DNA of 6,954 nt from assembly GCA_035760865.1 (NCBI GenBank), contig DASTSE010000006.1, positions 1-6,954 on the forward strand, read 5' to 3'. The DNA is from Dokdonella_A sp035760865. GTDB lineage: Bacteria; Pseudomonadota; Gammaproteobacteria; Xanthomonadales; Rhodanobacteraceae. Below are positions 1 through 5,316 of this stretch, piece by piece (position 1 is the stretch's first letter; each line of letters begins with the position of its first letter). Made by a program: the position numbers and the translations under genes. Under the pieces are notes generated by a model. That model searched no databases. It was not told the origin of the DNA and saw only the letters and a program-made list of their open reading frames with translations.

Positions 1-1
1 G

Positions 2-907
2 ATCGTCGGCGACGATCTGTGGCAGGCGGTTAGCTCAACGCTTGACACGACGAAGCAGCGACGAACGACCCGCGCCGATGCGCGCAGTCCGCTGCGGAGT
101 CTGATTGTGGATCACCGGGGTCGAGCGTATGAACCGGTGCACACGACGAAGGGAGGTCGCCGTTATCGCTACTACGTCTCCAAGCGTGAAGACACGCCGA
201 AAGACGCTCAAGCGAAGCAGGCGCGCCTTCCTGCGGTGGAGCTCGAATCGCTGATCGCTGCGGCCATCGCGAGTTTCCTGCGTTGCGAGGTCGACGTGCT
301 CAGCGGAACCGCTATTCCCGAAGACGACGTGGCGCGCCGGCAGGAGTTGCTCCAGGCCGCCGCACGATTCGCTGAGGTCAACCCGTCCGAACACTGGATA
401 CGGTACCGACCGCTGATCCGACGGATCGTAGTCCGAGAAGACGCCATTGATCTGGCGGTGGACGCGCAGCACCTTCGCCATGTGCTACTGGGCCATACGA
501 GTATCGAGAGTCCATCGCCTGGAGATGCGGCTCCTTCAATCGCCATCACGATTCCGGTCGCGCTCTATCGAACGGGGCACGATCTTCGACTCGTCGTGAA
601 CAACGGTCCGGCAGCGGGGGAGGCGGGTCGGCAAGACGCTGCATTGATGAAGCTGATCGCGCGAGGCCGTCACTGGTACAAGCAGTTGACGTCGGGCGAG
701 ATGACCTCGCTGCGCGCAATTGCCGCAGCGGAAGGATTGTCAGATCGGTACGTGTCGCGTGTGATCTCTGGATCGCTCCTCGCTCCGGACATCGTCGAGA
801 AGATCACACAAGGACGGCAGCCGGTTCGGATGACCGTCAAGTCGCTCAAGCTCAGACCACCCGTGCTCTGGGACGAACAGCGTCGCCAGTTCGGCATGCC
901 CCTCTAG
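2..907 (+). CDS. Large serine recombinase, C-terminal part (5' truncated by window edge)
   Basis: The frame is open from base 2, so this is the C-terminal 301 residues of a longer protein. A GTG at 107 is in frame, but family-like sequence already precedes it (I-V-G-D-D-L-W-Q-A-V, then S-P-L-R-S-L-I-V-D), so it is not the true start. From about 80 to 190 the protein matches the recombinase zinc-beta-ribbon region (SPLRSLIVDHRGRAYEPV, then GGRRYRYYVSK); the usual zinc cysteines are absent, as in many relatives. The tail has the pattern typical of proteobacterial members: a helix-turn-helix-like ITSLRAIAAAEG-type segment, SDRYVSRVIS, LAPDIVEKITQGRQP, and a final LW-DEQRR-F. The catalytic resolvase domain would lie left of the window and cannot be checked. 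Such proteins cut and rejoin DNA through a serine and mobilise prophages or islands. Base composition is lower in GC than its neighbours (33 of 60 at 481-540 against 45 of 60 at 3601-3660), consistent with transfer. The stop is TAG. Confidence 0.9.
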   Translation: MVGDDLWQAVSSTLDTTKQRRTTRADARSPLRSLIVDHRGRAYEPVHTTKGGRRYRYYVSKREDTPKDAQAKQARLPAVELESLIAAAIASFLRCEVDVLSGTAIPEDDVARRQELLQAAARFAEVNPSEHWIRYRPLIRRIVVREDAIDLAVDAQHLRHVLLGHTSIESPSPGDAAPSIAITIPVALYRTGHDLRLVVNNGPAAGEAGRQDAALMKLIARGRHWYKQLTSGEMTSLRAIAAAEGLSDRYVSRVISGSLLAPDIVEKITQGRQPVRMTVKSLKLRPPVLWDEQRRQFGMPL

Positions 908-1149
908 AGTGATCGTCGGCAGGCGCCCGACACGCAAATCGTCTCTCGTGCCTCGCGGAGTTCCTGAGAGCATCGCATTCGCGGCGCGAATCGCATCTGC
1001 GCACCCGGCATCTAGTCGCGATGAAATCGCAAGCGTCGCTACGGAATCGAATGCTAGCGACCGCACCTTCGCTCGCACTCGAGCAGAGACGCAGCGGCAA
1101 AGCGGCGGCCGAAGAAACGCGAGGAGCCCGGTGGGAACTGCAGATACGA
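908..1149. other. Gene-free spacer between recombinase and tRNA terminator
   Basis: I find no convincing gene here. The open frames on both strands are short, arginine/serine-rich and resemble no family I know. I looked for a second copy of the tRNA-Asp 3' end, which would mark an attachment site, and did not see one in this spacer or inside the recombinase. The ten bases at 911-920 repeat those at 1-10 of the window, which is short enough to be chance. Confidence 0.5.
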
Positions 1150-1175
1150 AAAAGCCCCGACAAATCGGGGCTTTT
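1150..1175 (-). terminator. Intrinsic terminator of the tRNA operon (possibly bidirectional)
   Basis: A perfect 11-bp inverted repeat (AAAAGCCCCGA at 1150-1160 and its complement at 1165-1175) encloses a 4-base loop. Read on the minus strand, the GC-rich stem is followed by a run of five T, a classic rho-independent terminator about 40 bases past the 3' end of tRNA-Asp. Read on the plus strand it also ends in four T, so it could stop transcription coming from the recombinase side as well. Confidence 0.9.
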
Positions 1176-1213
1176 CGATAAAAAGCAGAGATAAATCAGT
1201 GAGTTACAGTGAG

Positions 1214-1290
1214 TGGCGGAGCGGACGGGACTCGAACCCGCGACCTCCGGCGTGACAGGCCAGCATTCTAACCAGCTGAACTACCGCTCC
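1214..1290 (-). tRNA. tRNA-Asp (GTC)
   Basis: A 77-nt tRNA with encoded CCA (1214-1216 on the plus strand) and a near-perfect match to the enterobacterial tRNA-Asp body. The acceptor stem is GGAGCGG paired with CCGCTCC, with discriminator G. The anticodon loop CTGTCAC places GTC at 1254-1256. The anticodon stem CTGGC/GCCGG closes with one T-G pair, and the T arm carries GGTTCGAGTCC. It is the last gene of the Ala-Glu-Asp operon, with the terminator just beyond it. Confidence 0.98.
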
Positions 1291-1351
1291 GCGTTTTTCT
1301 GCAACTCGCGCACGTCCTGTGCGTTTTCACTCCCTGTCGCCCTTCACCTTA

Positions 1352-1427
1352 TGGCGTCCCCAAGGGGATTCGAACCCCTGTTACTGCCGTGAAAGGGCGG
1401 TGTCCTAGGCCTCTAGACGATGGGGAC
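1352..1427 (-). tRNA. tRNA-Glu (TTC)
   Basis: A 76-nt tRNA with encoded CCA. The acceptor stem GTCCCCA pairs fully with TGGGGAC, the D arm is GTCTAGAGGCCTAGGAC, and the T arm AGGGG-TTCGAAT-CCCCT is perfect. The loop CTTTCAC gives anticodon TTC at 1391-1393. The anticodon stem is CCGCC against GGCAG, which leaves a C28-A42 mismatch; E. coli tRNA-Glu has GGCGG there. All other parts look intact, so I call a functional gene. It is the middle gene of the operon, 61 nt from tRNA-Asp and 22 nt from tRNA-Ala. Confidence 0.97.
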
Positions 1428-1449
1428 GCTTAGGAAAACCGAACCTGTC

Positions 1450-1525
<76 letters not shown>

Positions 1526-1538
1526 GAGAGAGCGCGAG

Positions 1539-1567
1539 AGAATAGTGGGCGATCGCGCGTTCGTCAA
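1539..1567 (-). promoter_or_regulatory. Sigma70-type promoter of the tRNA Ala-Glu-Asp operon
   Basis: On the minus strand there is TTGACG (1567-1562) as -35, a 17-base spacer, and TATTCT (1544-1539) as -10. The predicted start is near 1532, a few bases before tRNA-Ala. The bases after the -10 are GC-rich (CTCGCGC), the type of discriminator associated with growth-rate and stringent control of stable RNA genes. An A7 run lies just upstream of the -35 and might act as an UP element. The TGA stop of the upstream protein gene (1566-1564) lies inside the -35 hexamer. Confidence 0.8.
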
Positions 1568-2682
1568 CTCACCGCGGAAGTTTTTTTCGCGCGCCCGAAC
1601 AGGCCGCCGCCGCGCGCATCCGCTGCCGGCGTCTCGCTCTCGATGTAGCCGATCGCATTGTAGGCATTGATGAAGTTGGCGACGTCGGCGGCGCTCGCGC
1701 CGCTCTGCGTCGCGATTTCCTCGACGGTAGCCGCCTGCTTGAGCATCACGGTCGCGATGCGGAAGTGTTTCGGAAACTCGCGCTCGCTCTGCGGCCAGCG
1801 CGACAGCTTGTAGTGGCCGCGCGGATCGAGCGCGCCTTCGAGCTGGCCGTCGTTGCCCACGAGATGGACGAGCCACTTGAGACGGGACACCGGCTGCGCG
1901 GCGAGGGCGCCCGCCTGGCGGGTGTAGTCGGCTTCGCCGGTCACCTGGATCTCGCCATGGCCGATCGTGCGAGTGCACCACGGCGTGATCGCCTTGAGAT
2001 TGCCGCCCGACCGCCAGGTCTGCTCGTGCGTGTCGATGAACAGGTCCGGCAGTCCGTTGGCCTGCAGGTGCAGGCGACCCGGGAACGGCGAGTTCTGTCC
2101 GAGCAGGTCGGCAAGGTGCAGCGTGCGACCGTGTTCGACGGGCGTGTAGCCATGATGCGGCGCGGGTGCCTGCGGCGCGCGTGCCGCGGGCGTTGCAGCC
2201 GGCGGCTGCGGAGCGGTGCGCTGCGGCACGCTCGCCTGCGCGGCCGGCTTCGCGGGCGTGGCGGCTTTTGCCGGCGCCGCCGCGACGGGCGCAGATGGCG
2301 GAGCGGTCGGCACGGGAGCGGCGGTCTCGGGCCTCGAGGGTGCCGGCGCGGCGGTCGGGTCGCCTGCGAGGTGGGCACTGACGCGGTTGAGCATCGCGAC
2401 GAGGCCGGCTGCATCGACCGGCGTGCGCACCGCGAAATCGTACGACTCGGGCGTTGCCGTGAGCGCCGCGACGAGACGGCCGCTGCCCTGCGCCTTGAGC
2501 CAGTCCATGTGCCCGTAGACGGAGTCGGTTTCGATCAGGAGCAGGTCTGCGGCGACGTAGTCGCCGACGCGCCAGCGCGCGTCCAGGCGCGTGCGCTGGT
2601 CGTCGAGCAGGACATGGATACGGGCGCTGACATCGGCCGGCGCGCCGACGACGCACACGGTATGGAGTTTCGGAGTGTTCAA
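1564..2682 (-). CDS. Uncharacterised protein with receiver-like N-terminus, Ala/Pro linker and conserved C-terminal domain
   Basis: A protein of 372 residues if started at the TTG at 2682 (reads M-N-T-P-K-L-H-T-V-C-V-V-G), which has GGGA 8 bases upstream and begins just before conserved-looking sequence. In-frame ATGs at 2742 and 2772 would add 20 or 30 unconvincing residues with poorly placed ribosome sites. Residues 7-105 have the alternating pattern of a response-regulator receiver fold: a first strand HTVCVVG, a strand ADLLLIETD with E51 where the phospho-accepting Asp would be expected, a strand LVAALTAT, then RTPVDAAGLVAML resembling the K-P plus last-helix segment. Residues 107-178 are a low-complexity Ala/Pro linker. 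Residues 180-350 form a second domain ending in FRIATVMLKQAATVEEIATQSG and a Phe/Asn/Tyr-rich helix, plausibly winged-helix-like. No signal peptide or membrane segment. The receiver reading is inference; I know of no assigned function. It follows the ABC exporter gene on the same strand, with 124 bases between. Confidence 0.82.
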   Translation of the reverse strand: MNTPKLHTVCVVGAPADVSARIHVLLDDQRTRLDARWRVGDYVAADLLLIETDSVYGHMDWLKAQGSGRLVAALTATPESYDFAVRTPVDAAGLVAMLNRVSAHLAGDPTAAPAPSRPETAAPVPTAPPSAPVAAAPAKAATPAKPAAQASVPQRTAPQPPAATPAARAPQAPAPHHGYTPVEHGRTLHLADLLGQNSPFPGRLHLQANGLPDLFIDTHEQTWRSGGNLKAITPWCTRTIGHGEIQVTGEADYTRQAGALAAQPVSRLKWLVHLVGNDGQLEGALDPRGHYKLSRWPQSEREFPKHFRIATVMLKQAATVEEIATQSGASAADVANFINAYNAIGYIESETPAADARGGGLFGRAKKTSAVS

Positions 2683-2806
2683 GGGTGGCTTCCCGTAGAG
2701 CGAGCACGACGGAGGTAGCAAGGACCATGCCTGCCCGATCATGCATGGACTCGTCCGCGAAGTGTGCGCCATTCCTCATCGGCTGGCGCGAATCTGACGA
2801 TCAGTG

Positions 2807-4639
2807 TCAGGCTTGGACGGCCTCGGTGGCGGCCTCGGTGGCGGCCTCGGTGGCGGCTTCGGCGGCGGGTTCGGCCGCGCGGCTGCGCTCGCGCTGCTGC
2901 ATCATCCACAATTGGGCGTAGCGTCCGCCGAGCGCGAGCAGTTCATCGTGGCTGCCGCGTTCGACCACGCGGCCGTGCTCGAGCACGAGAATCTGGTCGG
3001 CATCGACGATCGTGGACAGGCGATGCGCGATCACGAGCGTCGTGCGACCGCGCGCGATGCCGTCCAGTTCGCCCTGGATGATCTTCTCGGTGCGCGTGTC
3101 GAGCGCGCTGGTCGCCTCGTCGAAGACGAGGATCGCCGGGTTCTTGAGCAGCGTGCGCGCGATCGCGACGCGCTGCTTCTCGCCGCCGGAGAGCTTGAGG
3201 CCGCGTTCGCCGACGCCGGTGTCGTAGCCCCGCGGCAGTGATTCGATGAAGGTGTGGATGTGCGCGGCCTTCGCCGCGGCGATCACTTCCTCGCGCGTCG
3301 CGTCGGGGCGGCCGTAGGCGATGTTGTAGTAGATCGAGTCGTTGAACAGCACCGTGTCCTGCGGAACGATGCCGATCGCCGCGCGCAGCGACTGCTGCGA
3401 CACGGCGCGAATGTCCTGGCCGTCGATCGTGATGCGCCCCGCGCTCGCGTCATAGAAGCGGAACAGCAGCCGCGCGAGCGTCGATTTACCGGCACCGGTC
3501 GTGCCGACCACGGCGAGCGTCTGGCCGGCGGGGATGCGGAAGTCGACGTCGGCAAGGATCGGCCGATCCGGCGAATAGTGGAAGTCGACGTGTTCGAAGC
3601 GCACTTCGCCACCCGCCACCGCGAGCGGCGGAGCACCGGGCGCGTCCTCGACTTCACGCACCTCCGCGAGCAGCACGAACATGCGCTCGATGTTCGTGAG
3701 CGCCTGCTTCACCTCGCGATAGACCATGCCGAGGTAGTTGAGCGGGATCGAAAGCTGGATCAGGAACGCATTGACGAGCACGAAGTCGCCGAGCGTCATG
3801 GTACCGGCGACCACGCCGCTGGCGGCGCGCCAGAGCAGCGCCGTGAGGCCGAGCGCGACGATCGTGGCCTGGCCCACGCTGAGCACGGCGAGCGTCTTCA
3901 GGCTCTTGACCGTCGCTTCCTCGAGCTTGACCAGGCTCGCATCGTAACGACCGAACTCGTGCCGCTCATTGCCGAAGTACTTGACCGTTTCGTAGTTGAG
4001 CAGCGAATCGACCGCGCGCTCGTTCGCCTCGGTGTCGGCGGCGTTCGCGGCGCGGTAGTAGCGCATGCGCCATTCGGTGATCGAGAACGTGAAGGCGATG
4101 TAGGCGACCAGCGTGCCGAGCGTGATCGCGGCGAAGGTCCAGTCGAAACGCGTGACGAGGATGCCGCAGACGAGCACGACTTCGAGCAGCGTCGGCAGGA
4201 TCGTGTAGATGGTCCAGTCGAGCAGGTCCGACGTCGCCGTCATGCCGCGCTCGACGTCGCGCGACACGCCGCCGGTGCGGCGGTCGAGGTGGAAGCGCAG
4301 CGAGAGCGCGTGCAGGTGTTCGAACACGCGCAGGGTGATGTTGCGCGAGGTGCGCGCGAGCACGCGCGCGAAAACGATCTGGCGCAGTTCCTGGAACAGC
4401 GAACTCGACAAGCGCAGCGCGCCGTACGCCATCAGCAGCATCAGCGGAATCAGCAGCGGCTTCGGGGCGAGGTCGAGCGAATCGATCAGGCGCTGCATGA
4501 TGAGCGGCACGCCGACGTTGGCGAGCTTGGCCGCGACGAGGAACAGCAATGCGACGCCGACGCGCACGCGGTAGCGCCACACTTCCGGCCAGAGACGGCG
4601 AAGGATCGAGAATGTGCTCGCGGATCGGGTTTCGGTCAT
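2807..4639 (-). CDS. Atm1/HMT-type ABC exporter, fused permease and ATPase
   Basis: A 610-residue half-transporter working as a homodimer in the inner membrane. The membrane domain (about residues 20-325) holds roughly six helices and carries Atm1-family marks: ITEWR near 187-191, D-T-E-A-N, LLNYETVKYFGNE at 213-225, and LVNAFLIQLSIPLNYLGMVYRE at 288-309. The ATPase domain (about 345-580) is complete: Walker A GTTGAGKST 379-387, Q-loop Q427, signature LSGGEKQR 483-490, Walker B ILVFDEAT 503-510, D-loop SALD 511-514 and H-loop H539. Known relatives (mitochondrial Atm1, Novosphingobium Atm1) export glutathione-linked compounds or metal-glutathione complexes; that substrate is inferred here. Start: ATG at 4639 gives the normal N-terminus, though no good ribosome site precedes it; the ATG at 4672 would add 11 residues and also lacks one. 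Unusual tail: residues 589-607 are an E-A-A-T repeat made by a 12-bp DNA repeat. Confidence 0.95.
   Translation of the reverse strand: MTETRSASTFSILRRLWPEVWRYRVRVGVALLFLVAAKLANVGVPLIMQRLIDSLDLAPKPLLIPLMLLMAYGALRLSSSLFQELRQIVFARVLARTSRNITLRVFEHLHALSLRFHLDRRTGGVSRDVERGMTATSDLLDWTIYTILPTLLEVVLVCGILVTRFDWTFAAITLGTLVAYIAFTFSITEWRMRYYRAANAADTEANERAVDSLLNYETVKYFGNERHEFGRYDASLVKLEEATVKSLKTLAVLSVGQATIVALGLTALLWRAASGVVAGTMTLGDFVLVNAFLIQLSIPLNYLGMVYREVKQALTNIERMFVLLAEVREVEDAPGAPPLAVAGGEVRFEHVDFHYSPDRPILADVDFRIPAGQTLAVVGTTGAGKSTLARLLFRFYDASAGRITIDGQDIRAVSQQSLRAAIGIVPQDTVLFNDSIYYNIAYGRPDATREEVIAAAKAAHIHTFIESLPRGYDTGVGERGLKLSGGEKQRVAIARTLLKNPAILVFDEATSALDTRTEKIIQGELDGIARGRTTLVIAHRLSTIVDADQILVLEHGRVVERGSHDELLALGGRYAQLWMMQQRERSRAAEPAAEAATEAATEAATEAVQA
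2819..2878. repeat. 12-bp tandem repeat coding the ABC exporter C-terminal tail
   Basis: Three identical copies of GGCCTCGGTGGC (2819-2830, 2831-2842, 2843-2854) are followed by two degenerate copies (GGCTTCGGCGGC and GGGTTCGGCCGC). On the minus strand each perfect unit codes A-T-E-A, so copy changes keep the reading frame and lengthen or shorten the Ala/Glu/Thr tail after the ATPase domain. The unit structure suggests slippage during replication. Confidence 0.95.
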
Positions 4640-4666
4640 GGAGGGCGTCTGAGGATGCGCTGAACG

Positions 4667-4678
4667 CCCCATATGGGG
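4667..4678. promoter_or_regulatory. Palindrome CCCCATATGGGG in the divergent promoter region
   Basis: A perfect 12-bp palindrome, extendable with a one-base shift to CGCCCC-ATAT-GGGGGCG (4665-4681). It lies 27 bases upstream of the ABC exporter start and overlaps the weak predicted -10 for that gene. The position fits an operator for a dimeric regulator, but no regulator gene is visible nearby and no known operator is recognised. It could also be chance. Confidence 0.35.
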
Positions 4679-4697
4679 GCGATTCGTCGACGGGCAA
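4668..4697 (-). promoter_or_regulatory. Weak candidate promoter of the ABC exporter gene
   Basis: On the minus strand TTGCCC (4697-4692) and TATGGG (4673-4668) are spaced by 18 bases. Only 4 of 6 and 3 of 6 bases match the sigma70 consensus. The predicted start near 4661 would leave a leader of about 22 bases before the ATG at 4639. It is the best candidate I see in the 113-bp divergent region, but it is weak. Confidence 0.3.
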
Positions 4698-4716
4698 TGC
4701 AGCGTAGCAGCGGCGC

Positions 4717-4722
4717 TATGAT
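4717..4722 (+). promoter_or_regulatory. Candidate -10 box of the DUF4399 gene
   Basis: TATGAT matches 5 of 6 bases of the sigma70 -10 consensus and lies 30 bases before the ATG, giving a start near 4729. No good -35 is seen 16-18 bases upstream (GCAATG at 4694-4699), so activation by a regulator or another sigma factor is possible. Confidence 0.4.
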
Positions 4723-4740
4723 CCCGCTTCCCAGGATTGC

Positions 4741-4745
4741 AGGAG
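4741..4745 (+). promoter_or_regulatory. Ribosome binding site of the DUF4399 gene
   Basis: AGGAG followed by a 7-base spacer to the ATG at 4753. This is the best ribosome site in the window and fixes the start, which in turn yields a proper signal peptide. Confidence 0.85.
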
Positions 4746-4752
4746 CGGACCC

Positions 4753-5208
4753 ATGCGTACCCGACTCGTTGTTTCCGGAGCGGCCCTGGTCCTTGTCGCA
4801 GGCCTCGTGCAGTCGACCCGCGCCGCCGACCCCTCCGCGCCCGCGCTCGCGCGCGAACCGGCGCCGAAAGGCGCGCGCGTGTTTCTCGTCGAGCCGAAGG
4901 ACGGCGCGACGGTCGGTCGCGACGTGGAGGTCGAGTTCGGCGTCGAGGGCATCGCGGTCGCACCCGCGGCCGAGGCGAGGCCCGGGACGGGGCATCATCA
5001 CCTGCTCATCGACGGCAAGGAACTGCCGCCGCTCGATGCGCCGATCCCGAACGATGCGACCCACAAGCACTACGGCAAGGGCCAGACCGCGGACACGATC
5101 CACCTCGAACCCGGCACGCACACGCTGCAGCTGGACTTCGCCGACGCACGCCACGTGCAATTCGACCCGCCGATCGTGTCGCCGAAGATCACGATCCACG
5201 TGAAGTAG
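4753..5208 (+). CDS. Exported DUF4399 family protein
   Basis: A protein of 151 residues. Residues 1-24 form a signal peptide: two N-terminal arginines, a hydrophobic core (VVSGAALVLVAGLV) and a T-R-A cleavage site before A-D-P, so the product should be periplasmic. The mature part matches DUF4399: ARVFLVEPKDGATV near 41-54, VEFGVEGIAVAPA, TGHHHLLIDG, then HKHYGKGQT, LEPGTHTLQLDFAD and the ending PPIVSPKITIHVK. The length is normal. The domain appears as a small beta-sandwich type with clustered histidines (HHH, H-K-H, and single H further on) that could bind a metal; this is inference, as the family has no established function known to me. It is divergent from the ABC exporter, sharing a 113-bp control region, and converges on the DUF885 gene. 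Confidence 0.93.
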   Translation: MRTRLVVSGAALVLVAGLVQSTRAADPSAPALAREPAPKGARVFLVEPKDGATVGRDVEVEFGVEGIAVAPAAEARPGTGHHHLLIDGKELPPLDAPIPNDATHKHYGKGQTADTIHLEPGTHTLQLDFADARHVQFDPPIVSPKITIHVK

Positions 5209-5229
5209 GGCGAAAGGACCGCACGCGAA

Positions 5230-5258
5230 GCACGGGACGCGCCAGCGTGTCCTCGTGC
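5230..5258. terminator. Possible hairpin between convergent genes
   Basis: The 108-base gap between the convergent DUF4399 and DUF885 genes holds an imperfect stem of about 12 pairs (GCACGGGACGCG at 5230-5241 with CGTGTCCTCGTGC at 5246-5258) with a CCAG loop, two G-T pairs and one bulged base. It has no T run on either side, so it is at best a weak or factor-dependent terminator serving one or both genes. Confidence 0.3.
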
Positions 5259-5316
5259 GCTCTCCGCGCGCTGCGTGTTTCCGGCGCTTCTCCTTCCGCT
5301 TTCGACCTCGCCGCAA

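Noticed and set aside
107..109. GTG as start of the recombinase
   Set aside because: The frame is open to the left edge, with recombinase-like residues before it.
1..920. Repeat GATCGTCGGC at 1-10 and 911-920 as recombination sites flanking the recombinase end
   Set aside because: Ten bases with no matching flanks, and the first copy is inside the coding sequence; expected by chance in high-GC DNA.
1306..1324. Small hairpin CGCAC-GTCCT-GTGCG between tRNA-Glu and tRNA-Asp as a terminator
   Set aside because: The stem has only five pairs and no T run in the direction of tRNA transcription; at most it is a processing feature of the spacer.
1572..1591. A7 run near the end of the receiver-like gene as a programmed frameshift site
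   Set aside because: The zero frame reads GCG AAA AAA ACT, which does not place a canonical X-XXY-YYZ heptamer, and the other frame leads only into tRNA sequence.
2794..2810. Hairpin CTGAC-loop-GTCAG at the stop codon of the ABC exporter gene as a terminator
   Set aside because: Five-pair stem, no T run, overlaps the stop codon; too weak to support.
3254..4663. A 469-residue plus-strand open frame opposite the ABC exporter
   Set aside because: Its Arg/Glu/Asp/His-rich composition is the usual antisense shadow of a high-GC gene; the minus strand carries all ABC motifs.
4640..4963. N-terminal extension of the ABC exporter to an upstream start at 4963
   Set aside because: The extension is arginine-rich, lacks family similarity and overlaps the DUF4399 gene on the other strand; the family's N-terminus fits the ATG at 4639.
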